Shown: positions 47,886 through 59,146 of the stretch, piece by piece
How positions within the stretch are numbered: the stretch's first letter is position 1
Layout of the letters: every line of letters begins with the position of its first letter
NCBI GenBank assembly: GCA_037962975.1
Contig: CM075670.1
Coordinates: 156,120,501-156,184,500 of the forward strand
Length of the DNA: 64,000 nucleotides
Source of the DNA: Clitoria ternatea
Taxonomy: Eukaryota > Streptophyta > Magnoliopsida > Fabales > Fabaceae
Reading direction: 5' to 3'
Translations under genes and position numbers: made by a program
Notes under the pieces: model-generated
The model's input: only the letters and a program-made list of their open reading frames with translations
The model's database searches: none
What the model was told of the DNA's origin: nothing

Positions 47886-48053
47886 GAATAATTTCTTTAA
47901 TGGTCTATATAAATTCCATAATTACACACAAAAATGAAATTCTTGTGATCTTACAGACCATCTACAGGGTACTTATTCACTTATTACCACTTACAAACCT
48001 TCCAAACTTCAAATTTACTAAATAAGACTGCTACTAAAAACAGGGACGTTACA

Positions 48054-48058
48054 CACGC
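48054..48058. repeat. Target-site duplication CACGC, right copy
   Basis: Exact match to 43557-43561. Confidence 0.92.
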
Positions 48059-48438
48059 TGCCCGCCTACTCGAAGCTGCACCCTGTCTTCCATGTCTCGA
48101 TGTTAGGAGCATTTCATGGTGAGACCCCCCTCAGAATTTTAGAGATTTTTCCTCTTCCCTCATCTCTCAGTCTCGAGACACTAATCATGATTTAGAGTCA
48201 CATGTGTCAACCCCTTTACTTAACTCTGACTCCACACTCCCCAATTCCACTTTCCCCTGACTACTTCTCCACCGTATGTTCCTTATAATACCCAAAGTGC
48301 TACTATCTCATCGTTAGATCTACCTAACTATCTACCCCATCACATGCTTAATATTAATGAGTTCCAACTTGGCACAAGCCCTTCGGTTTCCCTTGTTCCA
48401 GATGCTTCGGTCCTCTTTGGGCCCCATCCGAGCAATAA
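48059..48438 (+). pseudogene. Reina-like integrase C-terminal tail after the solo LTR
   Basis: Continues the integrase frame interrupted at 43561 with KLHPVFHVSMLGAFHG (near 48070-48120), the family's tail region. A Ser/Thr/Pro-rich, non-conserved stretch then runs up to the 3' LTR. Confidence 0.75.
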
Positions 48439-48715
48439 TGATGCATTACATAGTGGGCCACTTGTAGACAGCTCAAAAAGGCCCATTAAGAAGACCAAGA
48501 AACCCAAATAGTTAAATGATTTTATTTAATTTATGTACCCAGTTTCTAGAAGCTTGGCTATTAGGGTAAAATTTAGCCTCAATGAACTTTATATATTGTT
48601 TATCTTCCCTCGATAAGGGCAGCAGAATATTAATATCTTAGAGTATTTCTTTTTGTGGCTTGATTCTTCCTTCATCCTGTAGCTAGTTTTAATCATAGAA
48701 ATATTAAGCCTATCA
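48439..48715 (+). repeat. 3' LTR of the Reina-like element
   Basis: 277 bp, about 94.6% identical to 38881-39157 with no indels. I see no clear polypurine tract in front of it. Confidence 0.88.
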
Positions 48716-48720
48716 AAAAG
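48716..48720. repeat. Target-site duplication AAAAG, right copy
   Basis: Exact match to 38876-38880. Confidence 0.85.
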
Positions 48721-50124
48721 TCTCATGAATTATAGGTTTAATTTAGTGATAGAAATACAAAGTTATTCCATACTCAAACTTTAGTTAGGCAGAACAGAAA
48801 TAAAATTCATGATATGATGATTGATGGTATTTGGTGTATGGGTGAGAAGATTTTATAGAAAAAAGATTTATCTTTCTTCCAAAATCTTTTTTGTGGGACT
48901 ATTTTTGCTTAGACATTGATTATTAATTTTGGTGGTTTACCTGTTCTCGACTAGGGAAGGAGAGCTCTACCCAATCTGTGTTGAAGGAAGAAGTGAGGAA
49001 TGTTGCTTTTGGCATGGGTACTTTTAAAGCACTGGGCCTTGATAGTTTTTAACCTTTCTTTTATAAATTTTATTGGGAAATGGTTGGGGATGATGTTTGG
49101 AAGATGATTGCTAAGGCATTCAAATTTGGTTATGCAGATCCCAGGTTGGTTAATACTTTCAATTACTTTATTCCAAAGTTGATAATCCTACCTTTTTTAA
49201 AGAGTTGCCTCTATTATAGTTTATGTAATGTGGCTTATAAAATCATTATTAAAGTGCTTGTTATTGTTAATAGACTTAGGCCTTTTTTTATGATCTTATT
49301 TGTCCTTTGCAAAGTAGTTTCATTCTTAATAATGGTACTTCTGATAATGCTATTATTGCCCAAGAGATTATATCTCATATGCATGAGAGCAAAGTTAAGA
49401 AGGGCCTGGTTGCTTTTAAAATTAACCTTGAGAAGGCTTTTGATAATATTAATTTAGATTTTTTTAGAGAAAACTCTAGTTGATTTTGCTTTCCCAAGTA
49501 GGGTGGTAACATTGATTATGTCATGTGTTTGTAATTTTTGTTTATTTATAAATTGGAATGGTTCTTAGTTAGAATGATTTCAACCATCTAGGGGATTACG
49601 CTTCCTATGCCCTCATATCTTTTTGTGCTCTGTATGGAGAAACTCTTTCTGTTGATTAACTAGAAAGTGGTAGGGCTTGAGACTAGTCCAAATTTCTAGG
49701 AGTCAAAATTTCTAGGAATGGACCCAAATTTTCTCATATTTTATTTACAGATGATTTCTTTTAATTTTGTAGGGCAGAGAATAATTAGGTTCATACGGTA
49801 ATGAATGTTTTGAATGACTTGTGTACGATCTTTGGTTTGAAAATTAATTTGGAAAAATCTAAAGCCATGTCATCTAGTGGTGTTCTAAGAGTAAGAAAGG
49901 ATAATTTTAAAGGTATCTTATCTATTAATTTTGTTGTGATCTTGGAAAGTATTTAGGTTATCCACTTGTGAAGGGGAGAGTCAATAAGAGTCATTTCTCA
50001 TCTCTTAATAATAAAATCCAAAAACGGTTAGCTTCTTAGAAAGGGAAGCTTCTCAATAGAGTAAGGAAATTTTGCTTGGTGAAGTCTATTCTTTCTTTTA
50101 TTCCTACTTATCTGATGTAAATTT
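48721..50124 (+). pseudogene. LINE ORF2, reverse transcriptase region
   Basis: Follows the Reina-like insertion. 48721-48900 reads FHTQTLVRQNRNKIHDM and WCMGEKI, the linker before RT. RT motifs follow across frames: FGMGTFKALGLDSF (about 49010), VNTFNYFIPK (49155), NVAYKIIIKVLV (49225), NAIIAQEIISHMHESKVKKG (about 49345), KINLEKAFDNI, and SFFYSYL(S) near 50085. The Y-A-D-D block is eroded (about 49740-49760). At least four frame breaks. It stops at 50124, before the ORF2 C-terminus. Confidence 0.85.
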
Positions 50125-50960
50125 CACTACTAAAAAAACCCTTGACAGTTACTAAAGGTCAGCGACCGATAACTGTCATCTCTATTTAGTGACTGAATTA
50201 TTGACCACTGTATTAAAAAGGACGTTGGAAAGGAAATTAGCTACCTAGTTAGCAACCAACCGGTACGTCGTTGCTAATATTTACAACAATTTATCGCTAA
50301 CCTCGTCGCTAAGAAACCAACCGTTGTTGACACGGTTGCTACATTTCCCTTCCTCTATTTTTTATTTCCCTTTGAATTTTTTTGTTGGCACCAAACGTAG
50401 CGACAAAATATTTATGTCGCTAACAAGGTGAAAGATATTGCGACGGCTATGCTTCATCACTAACTGTACTAGTGAAAGCTACCAACAATTGAAAGGGTGA
50501 AAATTAGCTACTACTGCAGTGACGATAAGTCTGTAGTCGCTAAGTTTTGTAATAATCTGTCGCCAATGTCGTCGCTATTGTGACCTCTATTTTTAACTTT
50601 CCCTATACTTTTTTTGGTTGGCGCCCATATTAGCGACGGATAGGCGTGGTCGCTAATGTTTCCCTATCCTTCAATTTGTTCATTTTTGGTCAATGTAGCG
50701 ACGGTCTTAGGCGATCGCTATATTCTACTAATGTAGCGATGAACATAGGGCATCGCTAGGTCGAAAGAAAGACTGTTTGTCGCTGATGCTGTTGCTAAAT
50801 TGAATGTTGTTGGTCATATTAATTTGTCAACAATAGTATTTTTTTCATCGCTAAGTTAGTCAATGTAGCAACGAGGTTGTAGCGTCACTATTTTGGACAC
50901 GTGTTTAATTTTTAAGACTAGCGATAGTGTAGTGACAGGTTTTTCTGTCGTTGAGACTCA
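50125..50960 (+). mobile_element. CACTA-like terminus with sub-terminal repeats (partial)
   Basis: Starts CACTACTAAAAAAAC, the terminal inverted repeat style of CACTA transposons. Many GCGACG / GTCGCTA motifs on both strands follow (for example 50263, 50295, 50397, 50520, 50570, 50633, 50695, 50875), as in CACTA sub-terminal regions. I found no matching GTAGTG end inside the window and no transposase, so the right boundary is unknown. Confidence 0.6.
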
Positions 50961-52002
50961 TAAGTTATTCGAGGGTCACCTTTCACCTCCAACAGTTTCA
51001 ATTTCAAAAGCCTAAACCCTTTCTCTCAGTTTCTCATATCTTCCTCTCTTCTAACGTCTTTCTCTCTTTGAGTTTGTGTGCCTCAGACCACCGACCTTTG
51101 AACTCTGACCTCCGACCTTCGACGTAACGCTCCTCATTTCTCTCTCCCATGAGCCACGGTTTCCTTGACTCACGACTCACCAATGTCCCCTCTCCGGTTT
51201 CTATCATCGGCGGCTTAGCAGCTTACCCACCCTAACTCCCTCAACTCACTCTTGGCTCACCCTGACTCCCTTGACTCACTTTCTTTTTTCCCTTTCTGTT
51301 TTCCTACGACAATGCTACTCTTTGCTTTTGTCCGTTAGTTTATTTGAGTATAAACAACAGCGTCTAGTACATAATTCAAACTTTAGCATGAATAAATCAT
51401 AAAAGCTTGAATAACCATTGAATTAGTTTTTCAATTAAATTTCCACAGATTTATGAATGGTAATTAGTACATAATTCCATATATTTTTGTTTTCAGAGCT
51501 TATCCACTATGTTTTAGTTAGTACTAGTTAATTCCTATGTTGATTGACATGTTAATGATTATACAACTGTTAATTATTCAAGTGATGTTATACTTCTAGG
51601 TGTTGAGACTCTACGTGGGTTGTACCCAGTTGAGACTATTTCTACTGTTGGCAAATTTGATTAGAGGTAAATTCATATAATAGCTCATTAAGTTTGTTCA
51701 ATACATTGGATTTATTTTAATGTGTCTTTCATGGTTTCTGATCAAAACATTTTTTGTCTATGTTGGATTTTGTTGCCTAAATTAATCTGTATTTGGTGAT
51801 TTGTAGTTTTGAGATTGATAGCTATCTTCTAAACTGATAATGATCGGCTTCAAAGGTGTATGTTAGAAAAAGGTTTAAGAGAGGTGGGGGATCCAAGTCC
51901 AAGGCAACATGGGAGATGATGTGACTTGAGCTTACTAACTACCTAGATGGTTGGGTTGTTGGGGTTGCTGATTAGGGAAATAGAAATCGATTAGATTATA
52001 AG

Positions 52003-52067
<65 letters not shown>

Positions 52068-53463
52068 CTAAGGGAGAACATAAGATGCATTGAAAATATG
52101 AATAGGGATCAAGAAAATATGAGTAGGGATCAGGAGAACATAAGGTTCATTCATACTACATATTTTAGCCCCACAGTCATTGGTATTTCTCTAATATCCG
52201 TACACCTTTTTAATAAATGAATAGAGGGATTATTTTGCAAGATACCATTGGTTTAGGAATAGGACAGGACTTTATGAAAACACATAAGAACTCAATCATC
52301 AATTAATAATCTATGGTGTGTTTTGATATATGATATCTCACTTTATAAAAGATGAAATATTTTATGCAGTGTATATTCCTTTTTCTTATTTTCAATTGCG
52401 AAAGGAACATTACACAATGTTAGAGGTTATAGTGATATGAGTAAATCTTTTTATGTAATATTTTTGTATCATTCCTGAACCCTCATTCCTAAAGAAACAT
52501 ATTTGTATGGTATGTAGATATCCTTAATAGTATAAAACCTTTGTTTATGTTTAATGGGGTACATTTGTAATTCTTTTTGTATCTCTTAAAAAACAAAAGG
52601 GGAAAAACTACCATATAAAACAAAAAGGATTAGTATATACAAGACTTTAATTATTTTCATGTGCTTGATTTGAATTTTTTATTTTAATTACAAAATTACT
52701 TTGATTTTATGAATTTTCATTTCTTTTTATTAATCATAACTTTTTTGCTGCAATTAAATTCTAATGAGAATTGTGTTTAAAATTTAGCCATAGTTAAAGT
52801 TTTTAACTTTTGAAAGTTTGTTTAGCAAGGATAGAAATATGTATATGAAATGATAAAAATTTTAAAATTTTTTTATTAATTTTATAAAATAAAATAAGAA
52901 ATAATTGAAAAATAAATTTTATAGTTAAAAGTCAAAGTAAGAAATATAAGGTAGAAATATTTTTATAAACCTAACAAACTTAAGTGACAATTAATTTCTC
53001 TTGCTTATAGGGATTGATAGATACAGAGATTGATTCAGGAAACTAAGTGAATCACTTAAAGGTTCATCAGGAGGGGTCTTTAAGCCATAAAGTGTAGTAA
53101 TTTTTTAGCCATCATACCTTTTTTTTTTGTTAAAATGCAATTAAGAGGAAATACATTAGTACAAATTAGAAAGGAAGTTGTCAAAAGAAGGAATCTTTGA
53201 CGAATGAGGGTTTAGGAATCATATAAAAACTATTTTGATTTATAAGAAAGACGTCCATTGCTGATATTTTAAGGTTTGGAATAGTTGACAGTGTTGCTTA
53301 AACATTAAAATTCATCGATTAGTAATAACTACAATATTACATCAATCCTGTCTTCTAAAAGCAATAAGCATTCCAAAGATGCTAAACATAACAAATTGAA
53401 TGGTAGTGCTAATAAAAGAAACTTGTATATGTCTCTCTCTTCATATGTATTAAAAATGTCAAG
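50961..53463. other. No supported gene; possibly CACTA internal or captured DNA
   Basis: 50990-51330 is C/T-rich (AAACCCTTTCTCTCAG...), resembling a plant gene leader, but no long frame follows. 51860-51950 has a short Lys/Arg/Gly-rich frame of no known family. The remainder is AT-rich. An (AT)n(GA)n tract lies at 52000-52065. Confidence 0.4.
52000..52065 (+). repeat. Compound (AT)n(GA)n microsatellite
   Basis: About 17 AT units followed by about 14 GA units. Confidence 0.9.
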
Positions 53464-56400
53464 TGTAACACCCTCTGTTACATCTTAATAATTTCTAAAA
53501 AAATTTATAAATTTTTTTTTATAAAATATGATCGTTAAAAAGAAACTACCAGAATAAATTATATACAATATTTCTGAAATACCTCATGGATATCATTAAA
53601 ATTTATAAAGTAGTTTTACATTCATCTAAATAAAATAGATATTAAACATTATTAGAAAGAGAGGAAACTCCATGGCCCAAGAGCAGTTACTTAATGTCAT
53701 TAGTTATTCATTGGACCACGGTATTCATACCGAGCTCCCTTTCTAGAACGTACTATATATACTTTCGAGATTCTTCAATCCTTCCCTCTGTACGAACCAT
53801 CAATTTAAAAGATATGAAACAAACACATAGAGAAAGGAGTGAGAAATAGAATATAATATTCCTAAATGGGACATAAGCAATAAAGGGTTTTCATAAACTA
53901 GTATAATAATATCAATCACAATCACATACACAATCAATTATGAATGCATGAATGTTATGAAATATCTTCATCATAACTTACCTATATATATGCGGGCCCT
54001 TAAATTTTAATTTGCACTGGGCCAACCAGGAGTTTATACTGTTCCATAATTCTGGATAATAATAACATGAACAGCTCAACTGGCATGGAAACACTTAGAG
54101 ACTAGTCAGATTGAGAGGGTTTTATTATGAAAGTACCCGACACTACGGAGCTACCCCAGGTCCCCTGAAGCACCATTTCACATCCTCTCATCCCAAGGCT
54201 CACAATTAAGCCTCCTCTAATGTATCTTCGATTTCTATAATCCATCGCGAGAGTATCATTTTGTTTCTCTTTGATGATTCATGATGTATGAACTACTCGC
54301 ATATTTAGTTGGTTAAGGCTTTTAGAAACTCAATTATATTATCGGGGCCTACGAATCGTGACATAGCCACCCCAAAAAACTATACTGTTTCAAATTCTCA
54401 AATAAGTTTTATCACACATAGAATTTTAGTACAGTTCCTTTTCAAATCACAAATCAAATCTCATTATAATTTGAGTTTCAAAGCCTTAAATATATTTCAC
54501 AACCTTCTTTAGAAAGTTTATAGGTCAATTCAAAATCAATTTCTAAAAACTCAAATTTGGAATTATCAATCTTTAAAACCTTAGTACTTGAAAATTTTGT
54601 ATAATATTTTTATACATTTTGAAAATATATGTATATATATATTATAAAGGTTTATAGTAAAATATTAGTAAAAGTTTATTTTTATAAAATAATTTCTCTT
54701 TCTTTTTCTTTCCGATACACTAACTAGAAATCTTAATTATAGTAAATACATATATTTTTTTTAAAGATAAATAGAGATTTTTAAAAAAACTTATGTAGTT
54801 TCATTGAAAACTTAAGAAATTTCTTAAAAGTAATTTGAATAAAGATGAATAAGTAAATAAGGAAGTAAGAGATAAGTAAATTCTTACTGAATTTTAGCTT
54901 TCTGTCATGCTTGTTATATGCTCAAACTCCACATTACAAGATCATCAATCATAATCAAATATTGTCAATCACACTCAAACATCATCAATCATAAATAAAT
55001 ATTAGTAATCATAATCAAATCAAATAATTAATCATCAATTATAAATATCATAATTCAAAATTCAATGGTTATTTAAATTAATAAAGTTTGTTTTAAGTCC
55101 TATAGTCAATTCCTCGTACAGGTCTATGTAAGTCCAAGATATTCTAGTCCTTGCATAGGTGTAGTTCGGTCCATATAGGTCATAATTGTCCAAGTCCTTG
55201 CATAGGTTCAGTCCAATCCGCATAGGTCATAATAGTTCAAGTTCTTGAATAAATATTTCAGATTAAGTTATACAAGATATTTAATTTATTAATAATTATT
55301 ATTATAAATTTTAAGTTAAAAGTTATTGTTTTAAAATAATAATATTGTTATCTTTAAAATGAGTAGGGGACTCCTCCCAATATTCTTATGCATTTTCATA
55401 TTATATCCTTATCTCACCCCCACTTACCTTGATTTGCTACCAAAAGAAACTTCGCTCTGCGCCTCCGAGTTCTAACAAAATATTAATACTAATTTATTTC
55501 AGCATAGGCATAAGATGAAAATTAAGATTGCTATCAGAAATGATAAATAGTAATTATGTATAGTAATAGTAAATAGTAAATCATTAATAGTAACAGTAAA
55601 TAGTAATTTTTTTAAATAGTAACAGTAAATAGTAAATCGTGAATAGTAAATTTTGAATAGTAGTGGTAAATGGTAAATCGTGAACAATAATAGTAAATAG
55701 TAAATTTTGAATAGTAGTAGTAAATGGTAAATCGTGAACAATAATAATAAATAGTAAATTTTGAATAGTAATGGTAAATAGTAAATTTTGAATAGTAATG
55801 ATAAATAGTAAATTTTAAATAGTAACAGTAAATAATAAATTTTGAATAGTAATAGTAAACTAAAAAATTTTGAATAATAACGGTAAATGATAAATTTTGA
55901 ATAATAACAGTAAATGGTAAATTATGAATAGTAATAGTAAATAGTAAATAGCAACAAGAAATAGTAAAAACAACGCATAGTGGTAATTTATTTTTACTAT
56001 AGTAAATTATTCATAATAGTAATAGCATATTAATAGTTTAAGAGTGCTAAAAAGAATAATCTAAATAATCATAAAAAGAATATAGAAGAAGGATGTTATT
56101 ACCTTACACCTCCGGCAGAACCTCTTTTTACCAAAAAAATTTACTCCCCACTAATTTCTTACGCACTATCTCTCTAGATTCTCTCTCTAATTTTGCTATG
56201 GAAATGTGTTGTAAATGAGTTATCTATTTATAGAAGAGAATTTTACTATTTAAGATTACTTAATTATTTGTTTTACTATTCATAATGTAAGTATTTACCA
56301 ACCAGTGACTATTCATGATGTAAGTATTTACCAACCGATGATGTAAGTAATAAGTAAGCGATGATGTCGGTAGTGGCATTTTAGTTATTAGATAAAAGGT

Positions 56401-56552
56401 TAAGGGTATTTTTGTCACTCAAAAAAAGAAAAAAATATAAAAATTCTAAAAAATTATAAATTGTATAACAATCAAAAAGTTCTAAAGAACTATAATCAAA
56501 TTCTTTTGAAATTTTATTTTAACTAAGAAATAATGAAATTGCTGGTGTTACA
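53464..56552 (-). repeat. 3' LTR of the second Tekay-like element (full length)
   Basis: Contains several AGTCCTTGCATAGGT-type short repeats (55120-55245) and a long run of TAGTAAATAGTAA-type repeats (55545-55985). From 54589 to its end it aligns with 59147-61070, with modest divergence and small indels. Confidence 0.88.
55545..55985 (+). repeat. TAGTAA(A)-type minisatellite in the left LTR
   Basis: Imperfect repeats of AATAGTAATAGTAAATAGTA and TTTTGAATAGTAA; the partner tract is at 60135-60520. The Tyr/Leu-rich open frame here is a repeat artefact. Confidence 0.85.
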
Positions 56553-56572
56553 ACTCTACTCCCCTAAAAAAA

Positions 56573-57765
56573 TTTCGTCCTCGAAATTTACACTTTTCAG
56601 TAAAACAAATAGGGATGAGACTCTTTCATCTCATTTTGTAGTTCCCATGTAGCATCTTCTCCTCTTGTTTTGCTCCAAATGACCTTCATGAGTGGAATTT
56701 CCTTGTCCCTTAGCTTTTTAATTCTTCTGTCAGCTATTCTGATAGGTGGTGCATCATATGTAAGATTATCTTTAACTTGTATGACATCAGGTTCAATAAG
56801 GTGTGTAGGGTCAGATATATACTTTCGTAAATTTGAAACATGAAAAACGTTATGGATATTAGAAAGAAAAGGTGGTAATGCTATTTGGTAAGTAAGAGGA
56901 CTAACTTTCTGATTATTTGATATGGACCAATAAATCTAGGAGTTAGTTTTCGAGATTTCATTGCCCGACTGACCCCAGTCGTAGGTGTGACTTCCAAGAA
57001 TACATGATCGCCTTCTTAAAATTCAAGCGGCTTCCTTCTTTTGTCATAGTAACTTTTCTGCCTGCTTTGTGTTGCTTTCATCTTTTCCTAAACCATTTTG
57101 ATTTTATTCGTGGTTTGTTGTACCAACTCTGGTCCTAGCATCAAGTTTTCACCAGTCTCAAACTAACATAGCGGAGTCCTACATTTTCTTCCATATAATG
57201 CCTCAAAAGGTGCCATGTTAATGCTAGCATGGAAACTGTTGTTGTAGGTGAACTCCATATATGGTAAGAATTGATTCCAACTTCTTTTATGCTCTAACAC
57301 ATAAGCTCGTAACAAGTCCTCTAGAAATTGAATTATTCTTTCTTACTGTCTATCCGTCTGAGGATGATATGCTGAATTCAGACGTAGTCTTGTTCCCAAA
57401 GCCTTGTGTAAGCTCTTCCAGAATTGCGATATAAAGCGAGGGTCCCAATCAGAAATGATACTTGAAGGAATTCCATGTAATCTCACAATCTCCTCGATGT
57501 ATAATTTTGCTAGCTTCTCTATAGGGTAACGAATATTAATGGGAATAAAGTGGGCAGACTTGGTTAATCTATCAACTATTACCCATATTGAATCATGTCC
57601 TAATGAAGTTTTAGGTAAAGAAGTCATAAAATCCATGGTAATGCTATCCCATTTCCATTTTGGTATTTCCATTGATTGTAGCACTCCAGGGGGTTTTTGA
57701 TGTTTTACTTTAACCTTATGGCAAATTAGACATGCAGCCACATACTCCGCCACCGTTTTCTTCAT
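56573..57765 (-). pseudogene. Tekay-like integrase and C-terminal (chromodomain-type) pseudogene
   Basis: Minus strand from 57765: LICHKVKVKHQKPPGVLQ (end of the zinc region), WDSITMDFMTSLPK and IISDWDPRFISQFW (two catalytic Asp residues), SAYHPQTDRQ, where the frame is lost before the Glu. Downstream broken frames (57340-56573) read NNSFHASINMAPFEALYGRK, SNLRKYISDPTHLIEPD and REI/KEIPLMKVIWSKTRGEDATWE, the Tekay tail region. Just before the polypurine tract the element ends in a (V)NFEDE(I)FL-like block. Confidence 0.85.
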
Positions 57766-59146
57766 TCCAAGCCACTAGAATAACTTTTTCAAATCTTGAT
57801 ACATTTTAGTAGCTCCGGGATGAATGCTCATATAACTTTTGTGGCCTTCTTCTAGAATTTCTTTCCTTAACTCCTCTTGGTCAGGAATACACACTGATCC
57901 TTATACCTCAGCAATTGGTCATTTCCTACATTGAACTCGACTTCTTTTCCTTGTTTCAAAGAGTTCTTTCTTCTCTTGTAGGAATTCATCCTCTCATTGA
58001 GTCTCTAAAACTTGCCTCAGAAATTCACTTGTCACTTGTAACGCTCCTAATCTGTAGCTGTTAGTATTAACCTTTATTGCTAGGTTAAGATCTCTGAAGT
58101 TCTCTATCAATTCCAGCTCTTTAATCATCATCGTGGATGCATGTAGAGACTTTCGACTCAAAGCATCAGCTACTACGTTCGCTTTTCCAAGATGGTATTG
58201 CAACTCAAAGTCGTAGTCCTTTAAGAACTCCGTCCATCTTCTTTGCCTCACGTTTAACTCCTTTTGGTCGAATAAATACCTGAGACTCTTATGATTGCTA
58301 AACACATTGAATGTTGCACCATATAGATAATGCCTCCAAATCTTTAAGGCAAAAACTACAGCAGGTAATTCTAAGTCATGGGTAGGATAGTTAATCTCAT
58401 GTTGCCTTAATTGGCGCAACGCATAGGTTATAACCTTCTTGTCTTGCATGAGTAAACTTCCTAGTCCTTGTTTAGACGCATCACAGTAAACTTCAAAACT
58501 TCGATGTGGATCAAGGAGTACTAACACCGGCGAAGAAGTAAGTCGATCTTTCAGCTCTTGGAAACTATTCTCGCATTTTGTCATCCATATAAAAGGTTAT
58601 CCTTTATGTGTTAGCTTGGTCAGTGGGTATGCTAACTTTGAAAATCCTTCGATGAATCTTCTATAGTATCCAACTAAGCCCAAGAAACTTCTAATCTCTA
58701 TGATTGTGGTCGGTCTCTCCTATTTCAAAACTGCTTCCACCTTGGAAGGGTCTATAGCTATTCCTCCTTGACTAATTACATGTCCTAAAAAGTTCACCTC
58801 TTCCAACCAGAATTCAAACTTCAACAACTTTGCATACAATTGTTTCTTTTTTAAGATTTCCAACACAACCTTCAAGTGTTCAACATGTTCATTTTTGCTT
58901 TTAGAGTACACTAGTATATCATCAAAGAACACCACTACAAATTTATCTAGATATGGATGAAAAATATGATTCATGTAATCCATGAATACGGCTGGTGCAT
59001 TAGTTACTCCAAAAGGCATCACTAGATATTCGTAATGGCCATAGCGTGTTCTAAAAGCATTTTTTGGTACATCTTCTTTCTTTACCTTTATTTGATGGTA
59101 TCCAGACCTCAAATCAATTTTGGAGAACATCGTGGCACCACGCAGT
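57766..59146 (-). pseudogene. Tekay-like reverse transcriptase and RNase H pseudogene
   Basis: From 59130: FSKIDLRSGYHQIKVKKEDV, YGHYEYLVMPFGVTNAPAVF, VVFFDDILVYSKSKNEHVEH, NFLGHVISQGGIAIDPSKVE. A stop at about 58719 interrupts the thumb (IIEIRSFLGLVGYYRRFIEG). RNase H (58584-57994) reads VYCDASKQGLGSLLMQDKKV, YPTHDLELPAVVFALKIWRH and GKANVVADALSRK, largely intact. 57993-57766 is the degenerate start of integrase. The RT N-terminal third is absent because of the deletion at about 59147. Confidence 0.88.

Larger units (their letters stand above)
43562..48053 (-). mobile_element. Solo LTR (4.49 kb) of a gypsy element, inserted in the Reina-like integrase
   Basis: TGTAACACCCTCGGTTAG at the left and GGGACGTTACA at the right, flanked by exact repeats CACGC (43557-43561 and 48054-48058). 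Ignoring the LTR and one CACGC copy, the integrase C-terminal frame runs through the site. The orientation is minus, judged from similarity of its left end to the reverse complement of 38116-38170. No coding sequence. It contains an (AAT)n-rich tract (44680-44780), a 22-bp triplicate (45293-45356), a 13-bp inverted repeat (46282-46315) and two large arms of short repeats in opposite orientation. Confidence 0.88.
38881..48715 (+). mobile_element. Reina-like Ty3/gypsy element, inserted in LINE ORF2 and itself split by a solo LTR
   Basis: Two 277-bp LTRs (38881-39157, 48439-48715; TGATGCATT...AGCCTATCA) differ at about 15 positions. Exact 5-bp repeats AAAAG flank them (38876-38880, 48716-48720). 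Without the nested LTR the element is about 5.3 kb. Short LTRs, + strand gag-pol and a C-terminal ...LHPVFHVS-type integrase tail fit the Reina group of chromoviruses. About 5.4% LTR divergence gives an age near 2 million years with an assumed 1.3e-8 rate. Many stops; dead. Confidence 0.88.
24964..50124 (+). mobile_element. One L1-type LINE split into four collinear pieces by nested LTR elements
   Basis: Pieces: 24964-about 25425 (ORF1 N-terminal part), 31213-31898 (ORF1 C-terminal part and ORF2 start), 38171-38880 (endonuclease), 48716-50124 (reverse transcriptase). They follow in the correct order and strand. Three interruptions fill the gaps: a Tekay-like gypsy, a solo LTR with TSD TGGAA, and a Reina-like gypsy with TSD AAAAG. 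The LINE's 3' end and poly(A) are missing: it stops at a CACTA-like terminus at 50125. The LINE is the oldest layer here. Confidence 0.85.

Noticed and set aside
55499..55741. Tyr/Leu-rich 80-residue minus-strand frame
   Set aside because: Product of the TAGTAA-type minisatellite in the LTR.
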